A stretch of DNA of 64,000 nt from Hirudinaria manillensis (taxonomy: Eukaryota > Annelida > Clitellata > Hirudinida > Hirudinidae). The position numbers and the translations under genes are program-made. Shown here in pieces: positions 1-11,699 of the stretch. The stretch is from NCBI GenBank assembly GCA_034509925.1, contig CM067534.1, positions 1,153,501-1,217,500 on the forward strand, given 5' to 3'. The first letter of the stretch is position 1, and each line of letters starts with the position of its first letter. The notes beneath the pieces were generated by a model, which had not been told where the DNA came from, searched no databases, and saw nothing but the letters and a program-made list of their open reading frames with translations.

Positions 1-900
1 GTCCGTCGGATATAAATAAAAGTTCCAGAATAAATAGGAACCATCCCAGCAGAATATCCTAGCCGGGTGTACAATGGCTTTTATGGTGCCATATATAAAT
101 ACAGCTTTCTGCTCTTAATAATGATTTTATGTCTTTTTATGCTTGCATAGTATTTAGATTTTTTGAACACAGGCACGCGAGGAGAGACTAAATTTGCATT
201 ACGTCCGCTTTTGGATAGTCAGTCCTTTCTTTCATTCATTCATTTATTTATTTATTCGCTCACATCCTTAACCTGTCACACGTACGTTATTTCGTGAGAT
301 TGTCACGTGCAAAGCACAAACACACACACACACACTTGTACACGCACATGAGCTCGTATGTCAGAAGGTTGCACCTATTCTGACGGATTTAGCAAGTTTT
401 TAGCAGAATCGCTTTTGTCTGGAAATGATTTGCTGGGTTTTTTTTTAGAATTCCACTATCTTTTATTTCCTTTTAAATTATTTCACAAATTATTATTTTA
501 CTTTGTTGTGTGACAAATTAATTTAAAATTAATAAATTTATTTTCAGAGATTTAAGGATGAAAATGCTGAAATGTTAGCTCTGTCTGATGTTACTGGCTT
601 ATATTTCTAACAACAAAAATGCACAAAAATATCGAATTATTTATTCGATATGAAATATTCTTAAAATCTTTTTAATTATAAAAGAATATAATTATAACAA
701 ATAAGTTAAGTTTCAAAAACTCAATAAAAAACATAATTCATAATAAATAAAGAATAATAACACTGAAAAGGAAGAGAGAAAAAAATCTCAAGTCATCTAA
801 ATTCCAGAAGCAAATCCCTTTTGGGAGAAGTTGGATAACAAAAGACAGAATAAAGAAGCCACTCATCCATGAAATAATAATCAGGTCCGTTGCACTCGAG
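1..900. other. AT-rich noncoding DNA with short repeats
   Basis: No gene is visible. The block contains a CATT/ATTT tetranucleotide run at 229-256, a CACGTG E-box at 304-309 and a CA run at about 316-335. The rest is AT-rich with no repeat or open frame worth naming. Confidence 0.6.
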
Positions 901-914
901 TGGAGACCGTGAAA

Positions 915-934
915 CGGATTGAAATTTCAATCCG
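915..934. repeat. 20-bp perfect palindrome
   Basis: CGGATTGAAATTTCAATCCG is identical to its own reverse complement. A partial copy (CAATCC) follows at 939-944. It sits in a slightly GC-richer stretch (900-1080) with a 67-codon open frame that has a GTG start and no family resemblance. It may be a homodimer binding site or a hairpin seed. A close relative with the same GATTGAAA arms lies at 61836-61854. Confidence 0.7.
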
Positions 935-1100
935 GACTTCAATCCAAAAATCCCGGAGGTGGATCAGCGAATGGAAAATTCAGGGCCCCAATTTCATGAA
1001 TCTTGAAAAAGTTGAAAGCCAAAGAGTGCTTCTCTTGGTGGAATTGCTAATACCCTTCTGGATTATGTCCGAGTATATCTCTGTGGGATTAAATATTTAT

Positions 1101-1205
1101 TAATATTATTATCGTTATTACAGATACTATAATTATAAGTATAATTATTATCATTCTCATTATTAATATTATTATTATTATTGTTGTTATTGTTATTGTT
1201 TTATA
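1101..1205. repeat. Impure ATT/GTT microsatellite
   Basis: Imperfect TTA, ATT and GTT triplets interrupted by single substitutions, ending near a short A run. This is ordinary decayed microsatellite sequence. Confidence 0.7.
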
Positions 1206-1209
1206 AAAA

Positions 1210-4200
1210 AACATTGGGCTGTTTGATTTGTAATGCGATTGATAGCTTTTATAAATAATAGACATAATAAATTGTAATTTAAAAATATTTCTATTCATCC
1301 TTTGATATCGGTTGGTTATGTTTTGCTGAAATGAATGTTTATAAAATTCATGAATAAAATTTATTTTGCAGAAATGATGCACAATACGTCCATTGGTGGC
1401 CCTTTCTTTGCACGCTGTGCACACGATGAAACCCAATTGACAAACGATCCATAAAAAGGCCATAATTTCATTATAATTATTTTATAATTATCATAAAATC
1501 ACAATATTTATACTACCCTGCTGTTCGCGTTACTAAAAATTGCATTTCATAAATACGGGAAAAATCGGTTATCATCTTTACTGGAATAAAGTTGTACAAC
1601 ATGAGGTATAATGCAACTATTACTTAACCATTATTACGATCAACCAACGACTATAATTAAGTACCATATAATTATGGTTGATAATATAAACAACAAACAA
1701 ATACACAAAACCAACTCAACCCACCCAAAAACCACCCAAATACAAACTCATGTTTATGTTTACAAAGGCTCATTACAATTCCCAAATGTCCGGCTTATCT
1801 CCACATTGGATTAGCATAGCCAATTATAAGCAATTCGATTTTATAACTTTGAAATTATGCTCTGCACATGCAGAAAGACAATTCTTATCTCCATTGTCCT
1901 GTCATAAAGCATGTTTATCAATAGTTTCTCATCTGTTATCAGAAGCCTGCTTTCGGGTCGATAACCGGTGATGATGTTTTCTGTATCTTAATGCATTCCA
2001 TGTCCTTTTAGATCTGACAATTTGTACTTTGTACTCTTGTTTATTCGTCTCTCTGTCTGTCTGCATGTCTCTCTCCCTCTCTCCGGATGCATTGATGTGC
2101 GCGTTATCTTCAGATGAATTCATGCATGAATGAACGACTGGTTCGTACGGATGAAACGATAGATTGTAGTCTGCATGCATATTAAAACTTCACGTGTAAT
2201 TGTTGTTCTTATTGTACTGTAGAATTTGAAAAAGTTCATTGAATGATTACAGAATGATTGACATCGATTGAACGATTGAAAACGAATTGCGCACGCAAGA
2301 GCTATAACAGCAGCGGCAACAATGCATAATTCACCTCTTGTTCAAGATAAGTGACACAAAAAAGTGTTTCGAATGCAGGAAAAGGATTTTAAATCAAATT
2401 GCTTTCATTTAGAATTTCACATTTTTAACGGAAAACCCACGAGGAGGGCAAAATGAAATATTCTGCCATTAGCATCATTAACACTCTTAATATCATTACT
2501 ATAATCATCATCATCACCAGCATCATCATCATCATCGGCACCACGAGAGACGAACATAACAATCGACGCAGAACAATAGATTCATGACTTACGACAAGAC
2601 GTCATTGAAACCTTAACAGCAGAATTTCTCACCCAAGATTTTCTTTCAACAGGTGTTTGAAAGGTTTGATTGTGAACGTATTACGAGCGATTATAATCTT
2701 TTAATTGTATTATTTATTATAACTAATATTGAAATCAATGCAAATAAAATTTTAATAATGACAGCTTTAGCATATAATAATATATAATATTAATAATAAT
2801 AATAACAGCCAACTGTTTTGGTAAAAGGATTTGCTGGAGGAACATGCAAAACACAACCTTGAAGCAGAAACAACGGACGTCCGTCCATAAAAGTCAGCCT
2901 AATTCATCAACAAATACAATAAAAACAAAAATAAATTAAACATTTAAACAACTAATAAATCAAACAATCATTCAACCAATCTGTTTAATATTCAAACAAT
3001 AATAATTAATTAATTACTAATCAATATTAATTATTACTACACCATGTATGTTTTCTCTCCTGTAAACTTTACAACTTGAACTTATCCAAATTGCTTTTCA
3101 TCAGTTTTCTTAGCACGTAAATGCACGTAAATGAAGCTAAAGAAATGTCTAAGACCCTTAAAGACAGTTGCCAAAAGCCAGTCTTAGATCTTCAGCGAAT
3201 GAGTTTCAATTCTTCCAGCTACCTGTTGGTCTCTGGATTTATTTCTGATTGACTTTGGCAGCTCCCGGTGAAACGTATAAGGGCTCTGAGTAGATAGACT
3301 GACGCTGTCCGTGCTTAGAAAGACTTAAGGGTATTGACGTTTCGAGAGAAAAGACATTTTCTAGGGTCACACAACATTGGATTCTGGGAGATTTATTGGC
3401 ACTCTTTTACCCGAGGGGAAATTTTTTTGGTTTCGATTTGCGATTGCATGCTTTCTTTTATGTGTTTTGTGTATGTGTGTGTTTTGTTTAAAGCTTTTGT
3501 CTTTATGTTGATCTATGCTTTGCATGGATGCTTTGTTTTTGCTTTGTATTCCATGTTTACGGCTTTGTTTTGACCGGTATAAGTTGCTTTGTCTGATGTT
3601 CGCAAAAGTGTGATGTAGCAATGCAATTATATCGTTTTGTTTTGCTGCTTCCAAGTCGTGCCTGGTTGTATAACTTCTCGTGTGGTTAATAATAATATTA
3701 ATAAATAATATTACTAAATAATAAAAATCATTTGCATGGAGCGGAAATGTTCGGCGCTAGATAATGTCTTCGATTTCATTTAATGATGTCATTCAATTAG
3801 AACCTTCTTGTCTTCATTTGCAGAATAAGAAATGATGTTTGTGGATCCAATATGTCAGTTGCGAAGCTAAATATTGCAGCTTCTTTTGTTGATTTACGTC
3901 GCTTATCGGCCAGCAACACTGACATCTTCAGAAACGGGTTTACGATTTCTTTTCGGACGATTTTGTCTTATATTTTTATACTAAATTGGAATCAATTCAC
4001 TGATTAATTCAGTGATAAATTCATTGATTCATCGATTCGCCGTTAACTTTTTAAATTCATCGATTCATCGGTTAATTCATAAAGCAATTCAAAGCTTTTT
4101 AATGAAATAACTTGATTCGAGTTTCTTAGCAACGTTGTCTGCATCTTAAAATAAGGCTTTTTAATGTTTAATGATGGAATTTTAAAGCCTTTTCTCTCGG

Positions 4201-5660
4201 TCTTAATTCGGTCAAATGCATTTCAAAGGCTTTTATGGGCTTTATGTGGCAAGTTTCTTATGTGCACGAACTTTTATGTTGATTGTGGACTCTTAAAATG
4301 TGTCTTTTGAGTAATGTTTATCGGCCATTTAATAGATAAATGGCGAAATCGGGTTGAATTTGGTTTCGTGAAATTCAGCTTTTCTTTCATCTCCTGGAGT
4401 GTTTTCCAGTAAACAGATCATTGCTTCGAAGCTTTTTTCGTAATTTCGTCTGCGAATTGGTAAATTCTCGAATTTCACAAACCTAAAATTACAAACAGTA
4501 ACAGTGGATACATTGTTTCTGAAGTTTACAACAATGGCAACAACAACAATAACAAAAACAACGACAAAACAAAACAGAAAACAGAATCCAAAAACAACTG
4601 GCACGACAATAAACTGCTTCCAAAACACAGGAACTCTGACGGATGATATGCCGGTTAGAAATCGGACAGGCACAAAAACATTGTCGAACACAAGAACAAG
4701 TTAATCCTTGTTGAAGACAATCCTTCTGGAAAGTCATTGCCTGGTCCCGGGTGGAAATGTGGAAACGTAAACAACTTGTCAAGTGGAAAGAGCGCCTTCT
4801 CAACTTGTTTCACTTGATTTTACTTTTTGTTTTGTGACTTATTTTTGCAAAATCAGGAGATTTTATCATACGATCTTTCTTTCATTCATTTATTCATTCA
4901 TTCACCCAACCATCCATCTCTCTGTCCGTTTTGTCCAATGACTTGAAAAATAAAAAAACCAACCTGACCGATTAAATTATATATTAATAGAAAAAGGCAA
5001 ATCTCAAATAGGCGATTAATCTCTAAATAGATGATCAGATAACCTATTAAACAACAATACCTCCAACAGCAGCAACAACAACAACTATAGACGTAAACAT
5101 CAACAACTTAACAACAACAGCAACAGCAAAGTTCTCACCATGTACATAAATAGTTTCTCAACCCGTATTTAATCATGTCTGCAACACCTCATTGTGTATC
5201 GATTACAAAAAGCTGCCCACATTGGTGAACCTTTGGGATGTTTTTTGGGATGTACCTGAGTTCACCTTAGAATTGGGCTTAATGGGTAGATTGAGGCAGA
5301 ATTATTTTCATTATTTAACAGATCTAAAAATAAAGTTAAATAGAACCAAAAATGAAGCAATCATTATTTGTGATTATTATTTTAATCTGCTCAGAATAAC
5401 AACTTCTAAAAACGAGTTGATTTTTACATATATATTTATATGGGATATATATATTTATATACTCTTATGTCTTTTGCTATTTTCATGGACGAAATTTGGT
5501 TTATATGTTTATTTTACCATCAAATCTTGAAATAATCAAATGTTTATATTTCACTGATATATGCTGTGAAATTGAAACTTATTTGATAATAACCAACATA
5601 TATAATTTACTGACAAACCAAACAAACCCAGTAAACCCAAAAAAAAAACAACACCTTGGA
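1210..5660. other. Noncoding DNA with small GC-richer islands
   Basis: No supported gene. It contains a palindrome at 2118-2131 (ATTCATGCATGAAT), a CAT-triplet run at 2495-2540, a CACGTG at 2191-2196, and CAA-rich stretches around 4530-4600 and 5060-5130. Open frames near 3334-3654 and 4329-4803 encode low-complexity Phe/Val/Cys-rich or Thr-rich peptides caused by base composition, so I do not call them genes. Confidence 0.55.
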
Positions 5661-5665
5661 ACGAA

Positions 5666-5770
5666 TTTGATGATGACGAGAACGATGATGACGATAATAA
5701 CGATGATGATGACGACTACGGAGATAACAGTGATGATAAGGATGATGATGATGACGGTGATGATAGTGAG
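5666..5770 (+). repeat. Degenerate GAT/GAC triplet tract
   Basis: Repeated GATGATGAC-type triplets mixed with ACG and ATAACG. It is one of at least eight GAT-family tracts in this window, the largest being at 58413-58817. Confidence 0.7.
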
Positions 5771-5880
5771 AGACCAGCTATGATTTGCTGGAGTGTGGTG
5801 ACATCCATCCGGGAGATAATTGTTTTTCCAGTCTTGGTTGATGAAGTTTCGGGTTCATTAAGCTGACGGATTACGTGATG

Positions 5881-5903
5881 ATCACGTGATTATCATATGA
5901 TAA
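5881..5903. promoter_or_regulatory. Two abutting palindromes with E-boxes CACGTG and CATATG
   Basis: ATCACGTGAT (5881-5890) is directly followed by TTATCATATGATAA (5890-5903). Both are perfect palindromes, centred on E-boxes of different class. They lie only 11 bp before the ATAAT microsatellite. bHLH dimers bind CANNTG sites, but whether these are used is unknown. They could equally be sequence prone to hairpin formation. Confidence 0.45.
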
Positions 5904-5913
5904 TGACATGACT

Positions 5914-6144
5914 TATAATATAATATAATATAATATGATATAATATAATATAATATAATATAATATAATATAATATAATATAATATAATATAATATAATA
6001 TAATATAATATAATATAATATAATATAATATAATATAATATAATATAATATAATATAATATAATATAATATAATATAATATAATATAATATAATATAATA
6101 TAATATAATATAATATAATATAATATAATATAATATAATATAAT
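5914..6144. repeat. (ATAAT)n pentanucleotide tract, 231 bp
   Basis: About 46 units of a five-base AT-only repeat with a single visible interruption, a G around position 5936. Near purity over this length implies recent or ongoing expansion. The repeat is pure A/T and should unwind easily. The 85-codon minus-strand frame across it is only the translated repeat. Confidence 0.97.
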
Positions 6145-6149
6145 GTTCA

Positions 6150-9100
6150 TAATAACATGATTTTCATAACGTAATCAGATAATCACTAATAGATCCAATT
6201 TTTAAATTAATAACAATCAATTGCCTGCTAAATATTAAAATAATAATAATATCTGACAAATAATTCTGCAATGATTAATATAAATATTATTTATTATATA
6301 AAAATAATTATTATTTAATTATTACTGTGAAATACAATATATCGTATATCTATTGTCAAGGAATATCATTATAAAAGCCTTTCCATCAGAAATATGATCT
6401 TTGATTTGTGACTCATGATCTGCTTTTAAGTTAATGGACTTCAAATTTATGAAACCGAAATTATTTTCGATATTTATTTATTTATTTTCAGAATAAATAA
6501 TAAAGATTTTAATACATTTATAATTTTTAAATTAACGTCTTAAGTTATTGCTGTTATATTTACATGACTATTATCATCATTATCATCATGAAACGAATGA
6601 AAGATTGATAATTGTTATTATTATTATTAATATTAATATATATATTATATATAGTCTTGAAAACCAATAAATTCAAGGTAATATTTTTAAATTTCGACCT
6701 AACAAATGCTTAAAATAAACTGTAAAATCAATTTAATATTTAAAAAAAACTTTATTTCTTATTAGTTTTTTTCAGTTTATTAGTTTAATTACTGGAAATG
6801 AGATTTCTCTCCTACCAACAATTTAACTTGAAAAGACAAGAAAACAAAAATTGTAATTACCACGAAATAAATAAATAAATAATAAGTTAATATTTTTAAT
6901 AATAATTTAATCAATAATTTATACTTATAATTTAATCATTAAATCCAAATTAATTTTTATTCAATATTATTCAACTCATTTCTTCAAAATTAATTGACAG
7001 ATATAATAATATAATATTTAAGAAGAATTATTTTTCATAAATCCCTAACAAATAATAAACAATAAACATAAATTATTTATCAGAATAATAACGTAACGTA
7101 AACTAGAGGACATAATAAATTCTTGGACACAAAACGAGACAGAAAATTACGAATCGATAAATCAAGGAGCCACTTTGGTCTGAAATATGAGCTGGATTTA
7201 ATGCCTCCATGTTTTTGTTGGATATGTCGAAGAAATTAATTTGTTCATTTTTTCGGAATTAATTTATTATATTTATTTATTTTAAATGAAACAATTCGTC
7301 AATGTCTATGTTTTATTTTAAATTTACGATGGCTGATCCGATGTTTGAATTTAAATAATTTTAAAAAATAATCCTCATTTAATTTAAAAAAAAATATAAA
7401 CGGCCATATCTTTTTTTTAATATTGAAATTTATTTTCAATGATGAACATATAATAAGATTGCATTAAATACAATATTATAAATCACTTTTTTTTGTCAAT
7501 ATCCATATTAGAAAAAATATAAGGTTAAGAATAAATCTTTAAAAACAATATTATAAATATTTATTACAAATTAAATTAAAAAATAATAAAATATTATTTG
7601 TAGATATTAATAAAAATTATAAGAAATGTAATTCAATAAATGTATAAAATAACGTAATAACATAAATAATAATTACATTTACTAATCAAAAATAATATAA
7701 CAGCACACGCACACTAATTATTATTAAATATTTTTTCGCAAAAAACAGAAAAATAAAATTGAATCTGCAAATATCCTGTAAATATCCAAAAATCAGGGCC
7801 AGAATTTCGGCATGAATATCGTGAAAAGAATTAAAACATTTAAATCTCTGCAAATAGGATTGAAATTCACGGCCGGAAATAAACGTGAATCCAACTCCGG
7901 GCAGTCAATTCAGTCGAGTGTGACGTTCCGAAGTGGAATACGTTTGGAATTAAAATAAATATAAAATCAAAAAACACAAAAATAAAAAAAAATACAATTG
8001 GAAAATAGAAGCTTAAATTTAAAAATAAATGTTCAAGAACTGAAGATTGAAGACTTGAAGGAGGAAAAAAGAGTGGAGCTGCAATTGTACAAGTGTTGTT
8101 TATGCAAGCGGTAAATCCTAGCAGCGCTTGTTCGAGTCAGATGAAAATATTTAAAAATATGCATTTAAGCTTCCATAATTATTGAATAATAATCTCTAAT
8201 AAACTGCTATAATAATATCCTACTAATTAGAAATTTATTTCTAAATTTAAAATGCAAAATTAACATCAAATTTGCAAATTCAAAAAATTATATTAAAAAT
8301 GTTTACCAAAAATTAGATTAAAAAAATAAAATAATGCTATAAAAAGTTAAAATAATAATATATTAATAATTACAAATAATATAAGAAATAGAAATTATAA
8401 AAATATTTAAAGTATTTTTCGAAATAATGAATTTTTAAAAGTAATTATTGGAAAATTGAAGGAAAATTTCTGTGCTGACAGATTTAAAACATTTGTTGAA
8501 CAAATTCCTGCTGAGCGATGTGTTCGACTCCTGGAATTAGAAACATTTGTGTTTAATTGTTTGTTTAAATTAGATTTTAAACGAAAAAAAAATTATTTGA
8601 AGATTATTTTTTAAATTAAATTTTGAAAATGAAAGTAATATTATAATATTATTTACTTGGAAAATTGATGGTTTTAAAATTTTTTTTTTTAAATTTTAAA
8701 AGATAAATTAAGCAATAATTACTTTCAATAATATATAATTAATTGTAATATATATACAAAAATATATCTAAATATTTATTTAATGCATTGTATTTATAAT
8801 ATATATGTTATAAAAATGCATTTAGGCAATATTTGACTTAATTTAAGCAATAGAATTTGCAAAAATGAGACTCATTTGCTAGAAATTTAACAAATGCGGC
8901 CATAAAATGTGATATACAGTCCCCCTTGTAACACGCTATGGTTTGCTTGAATGTCAGCTGCCAACAATACATCAACAAACGTATTGTATGACTTGCGAGA
9001 GACATAAACAAACATACATCATTGTATCAAAATACATAGTGAGGTTTGTTTTATTTTTTATTATTATTATTTATTTATAAATTGAGATATTTGTGATTGT

Positions 9101-9820
9101 AAAAATACTTATTATTCTTATTGTACAATAATTTAAACAAATGAAAATATTAAGAGATACTAATTGATTAAATTTATTTGCTAGTAAATTATAATGATAG
9201 CGGTTGTACTCAAAATATTATTTTAGGGGAAAGAAAAATAATATTTCATTTGTTATTCGCATTATTATCAAAAATAAAAATAAAACTTAGAAACAATATT
9301 CATTTTTGATTTATAATTATGCTTTAAATATCTAAACATGCACTTATTATTTTATACAAAATTTATTAGTGAATATAAATCCATTTTTCCCATTTTAAAT
9401 AATTTTATTTTTAATTTTTCAACCTTTTGACTTGTTATTTGTCAGATTAAATACTATAATTTACGGAATTAAATATATATATTTATTTATTCAATTAATT
9501 TTTCTTAAAAATACGCCGTAAATTGCCTGAATATATTTCAAGCTTTAATTAGATTTTCAATTTAATTGTGATGGCTGGACTCTTGTATTTCTATTTCTGT
9601 TAAGTAGTAAAAATATTTTCCTGAATTAAAAATTAATTTTCAAAAAGAAACAAAAATGACAGAAATAAATACTGATTTCATGGGATTAATAGGGGAAATA
9701 AAAATTTGGAAATCAAGATTTATTTCGATTAAACACGGGCACCGATGCAGATGGACGTTGCCAAGAATGAGCGGTTGGCGATTTCAATCAATGATTGATT
9801 GATGCTCTGTCATGATTTTA
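6150..9820. other. AT-rich noncoding DNA
   Basis: About 3.7 kb dominated by A/T with scattered AAT, TTA and T-run motifs. I see no ORF of interest. Two tRNA B-box-like strings occur (TTGTTCGAGTC near 8108-8118 and GTTCGACTCC at 8522-8531), but no cloverleaf can be built around either. Confidence 0.6.
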
Positions 9821-10057
9821 TTATTATTATTATTATTGTTATTATTATTATTTAAGTTTTGGAAGATAATAATAATATTTAATAACCATATCAGAATAAT
9901 TCTCGATTATGATTCCTAGAATTATCGCCAATTGGCGCAATTAAATTGTAAACACAAACCAATCAAAATCCAATTTCAAATTCAAAGTTGCACATAAGCA
10001 AGGGCTGCATTAAATGCTCTGGGCACTGAAAAATGTTTGCTCCCACAATAATCTTGT

Positions 10058-10285
10058 ACTGATGGACGGATGGATGGATGGACGTACGGACGGAAAGCTG
10101 ATGGATGGATGGATGGATGGATGGATGGATTGGCGGTCAGACGCACGGTAGATGGATGGATGGATAGAGATGGATAAACCTGAGGAAGAATGGATTGATG
10201 GAGGAATGGATGAATGAATGGATAAGCGCACGGACGGATGGCCGGTCTATCGGTCGGACGGATGGACGGATGAACAGATGGATGG
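10058..10285 (+). repeat. Degenerate GGAT/GGAC tetranucleotide array
   Basis: GGAT units dominate, with GGAC, CGGA and GAGG variants and short unique breaks. The short ORFs on both strands here (Asp/Gly/Trp-rich, or Ser/Ile/His/Pro-rich) are repeat translations. Related ATCC/GGAT arrays recur at 16395, 30679, 37330, 37565, 41696 and 55082. Confidence 0.85.
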
Positions 10286-10544
10286 AAAGCTCGGCATTAA
10301 GAAGAATTATCATCTTTCTGAACCTTTCCTCGTGAGTTGGACCATAAATTGGAAACAGAAGTTGCTGCAACTGCAAGCGAACGCAGTCCGGTCACGTAGT
10401 GGAAGAATTATGGAGCAGAACAAAAACCCTGATTAGAGTCAATGCTAAAGTGGCCTCTGAAATTCTTCTTCTGTTCTTCTTCTCTTTTTTTTTTGTCTTT
10501 TCGATTTGTATTTTTTTTGCGCCAATTTGTTTCTCGATTGTATA

Positions 10545-10610
10545 TTGATTGTATTGTTGTTGTTTTTGTGGTTGTTGTTGTTGTTGTGGTTGTTGACGAT
10601 GGTTAAGTTG
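10545..10610 (+). repeat. GTT-rich triplet tract
   Basis: Mostly GTT with GTG and GTTGAC variants, preceded by a T-rich stretch. Similar GTT or CAA tracts recur at 12015, 22850, 39056, 39800, 54126, 54297, 59107 and 61294. Confidence 0.75.
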
Positions 10611-10680
10611 TTGACGGTGATAAGGTCGATGATGCATTTTATGCCGAGTTGTTTGCTGTCTGCATGAAATAGTTCAGTGT

Positions 10681-10694
10681 TGACCTTTTGACCT
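10681..10694 (-). promoter_or_regulatory. DR2 nuclear-receptor-type element
   Basis: TGACCT-TT-TGACCT: two perfect half-sites as a direct repeat with a 2-bp spacer (AGGTCA on the minus strand). Nuclear-receptor dimers of the RXR class bind such repeats. No nearby transcription start is established, so function is inferred from the motif only. Confidence 0.45.
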
Positions 10695-10962
10695 CTTCTC
10701 ACGTTTGTATGCTTTGTTTGTTTTGCATTTGTTTGCATTTGTTTGTTATTTTGTTGCTAATGTTTTGCAGGAACCAATTGAGACAAAAATTTAGACACCA
10801 TGCTTGAAATGGATCAAAAAAGCATTTAAAATTAAAAAAAACAGATTTTTATGTATTTAATATTCCCTTTATCTTTGACATTTTTAACATTACTATTAAT
10901 ATTTTAGTTATTATTATTATTACTATTACTATTTGTTGTTGTCGTTGTTGCTATTTTGTTGT

Positions 10963-11040
10963 GTTTTACGATGCTTCAAGGCGGTCTTATCTGGAGTGTT
11001 TCATTCTTCATCAAGACTCCAGGACTCGAAATCGTAAAAC
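10963..11040 (+). other. 78-nt imperfect hairpin
   Basis: The outer arms GTTTTACGAT (10963-10972) and ATCGTAAAAC (11031-11040) are perfectly complementary. Inside them pair TTC/GAA, then GTC/GAC, then CTGGAGT/ACTCCAG, leaving an 18-nt loop. That gives about 23 base pairs in hand folding, with bulges mostly on the 5' side. The size resembles a precursor hairpin, but the asymmetric bulges do not fit a clean microRNA duplex. It overlaps the start of the 10971-11501 frame. It could instead be an accident of sequence or part of a cruciform. Confidence 0.35.
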
Positions 11041-11501
11041 TTCGATCCTTCGCTTTCTCTGATTTGCAGACCCTCATCCACCCATCTTACACCCCTTCAT
11101 CATCTCCCCAGCCACCCATCAACCCACCCACCCATCCATCCACCCAACTCTGGCCACTCTACCCGGATCTCCTTCTTTTCCTGCAGGATGAAAATGATTG
11201 TTTACGACCGTCGAAACTTTTTCCAATAAATTGGTTTCTTTTTGGATGTTTTCGTGGAAATTCCAAGACCTTATCTCGGTTGGAAATAGACATTGGAATT
11301 GAAATTGGACATAGTCTTTGCTCTATTTTATCTTATTTATTTTTATTATTATTTATAACAAATAATTCCATTTTTTTTTTCATTTCTCGCGGTCAAAAAC
11401 AGAAACAATGTCTGCCGGCGAATCGTAAGAAGAGACTCGTGCGAGTGATAAATTTTAGAGGGAATAAATTTTCATTTTATTCCTCTTTATTTGGAAAATA
11501 A
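10971..11501 (+). CDS. Candidate ORF, 176 codons, unknown
   Basis: This is the longest open frame in the window that is not made of one triplet repeat. It begins ATG with A at -3. The predicted peptide has a mixed-composition start (MLQGGLIWSVSFF), a Pro/Ser/Thr-rich middle of about residues 45-65 produced by a CCCA/ATCC-like tract, a hydrophobic segment around residues 115-145 that could span a membrane, and a basic end with RKKRLVR. I recognise no family. Stops are frequent in DNA this AT-rich, so 177 open codons is notable, but the frame contains a good acceptor-like CCTGCAG near 11187 and repeat-derived sequence, so chance is likely. It ends just before an ETS/YY1 cluster. Confidence 0.2.
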   Translation: MLQGGLIWSVSFFIKTPGLEIVKLRSFAFSDLQTLIHPSYTPSSSPQPPINPPTHPSTQLWPLYPDLLLFLQDENDCLRPSKLFPINWFLFGCFRGNSKTLSRLEIDIGIEIGHSLCSILSYLFLLLFITNNSIFFFISRGQKQKQCLPANRKKRLVRVINFRGNKFSFYSSLFGK

Positions 11502-11506
11502 ATCTC

Positions 11507-11657
11507 GGCCGGAAAGCCGGAAGAGTTACGGCAGGCGGGCGGCATTTTGTTGGCTGTAAACAAGGAAGTGGTCAATACTGGGATAGTGCTTTCAATCAGT
11601 TTAATGCAGCCTTAAATATCAGTTCCGCTTCTCGTCTGCTTCTGTTGCCGCCATTTT
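11507..11657 (+). promoter_or_regulatory. GC-rich island with ETS and YY1-type sites
   Basis: GGCCGGAAAGCCGGAAG (11507-11523) holds an ETS-type CCGGAAG, and GCCGCCATTTT (11647-11657) matches the YY1 consensus on the minus strand. In animals such motifs cluster at TATA-less starts of housekeeping genes. An ATG follows at 11686 but opens only 20 codons. The island stands out from AT-rich flanks. No donor site or coding exon can be tied to it. Confidence 0.35.
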
Positions 11658-11699
11658 CTTTCTGTTTTTCTTCTGGACTCGTGTCATGAACTGCTCGTG

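Noticed and set aside
4329-4803. Two overlapping minus-strand ORFs of 104-120 codons
   Set aside because: Val/Phe or Cys-rich peptides arise from a GTT/CAA-rich stretch, and they overlap in different frames without any family match.
5150-5530. Open frame of about 126 codons with an aromatic, mixed first half
   Set aside because: It has no ATG near its start (TTG only), its second half is Ile/Tyr/Leu from AT-rich DNA, and there are no splice signals or recognised family.
5893-6150. 85-codon minus-strand ORF of Ile/Leu/Tyr
   Set aside because: Pure translation of the ATAAT pentanucleotide.
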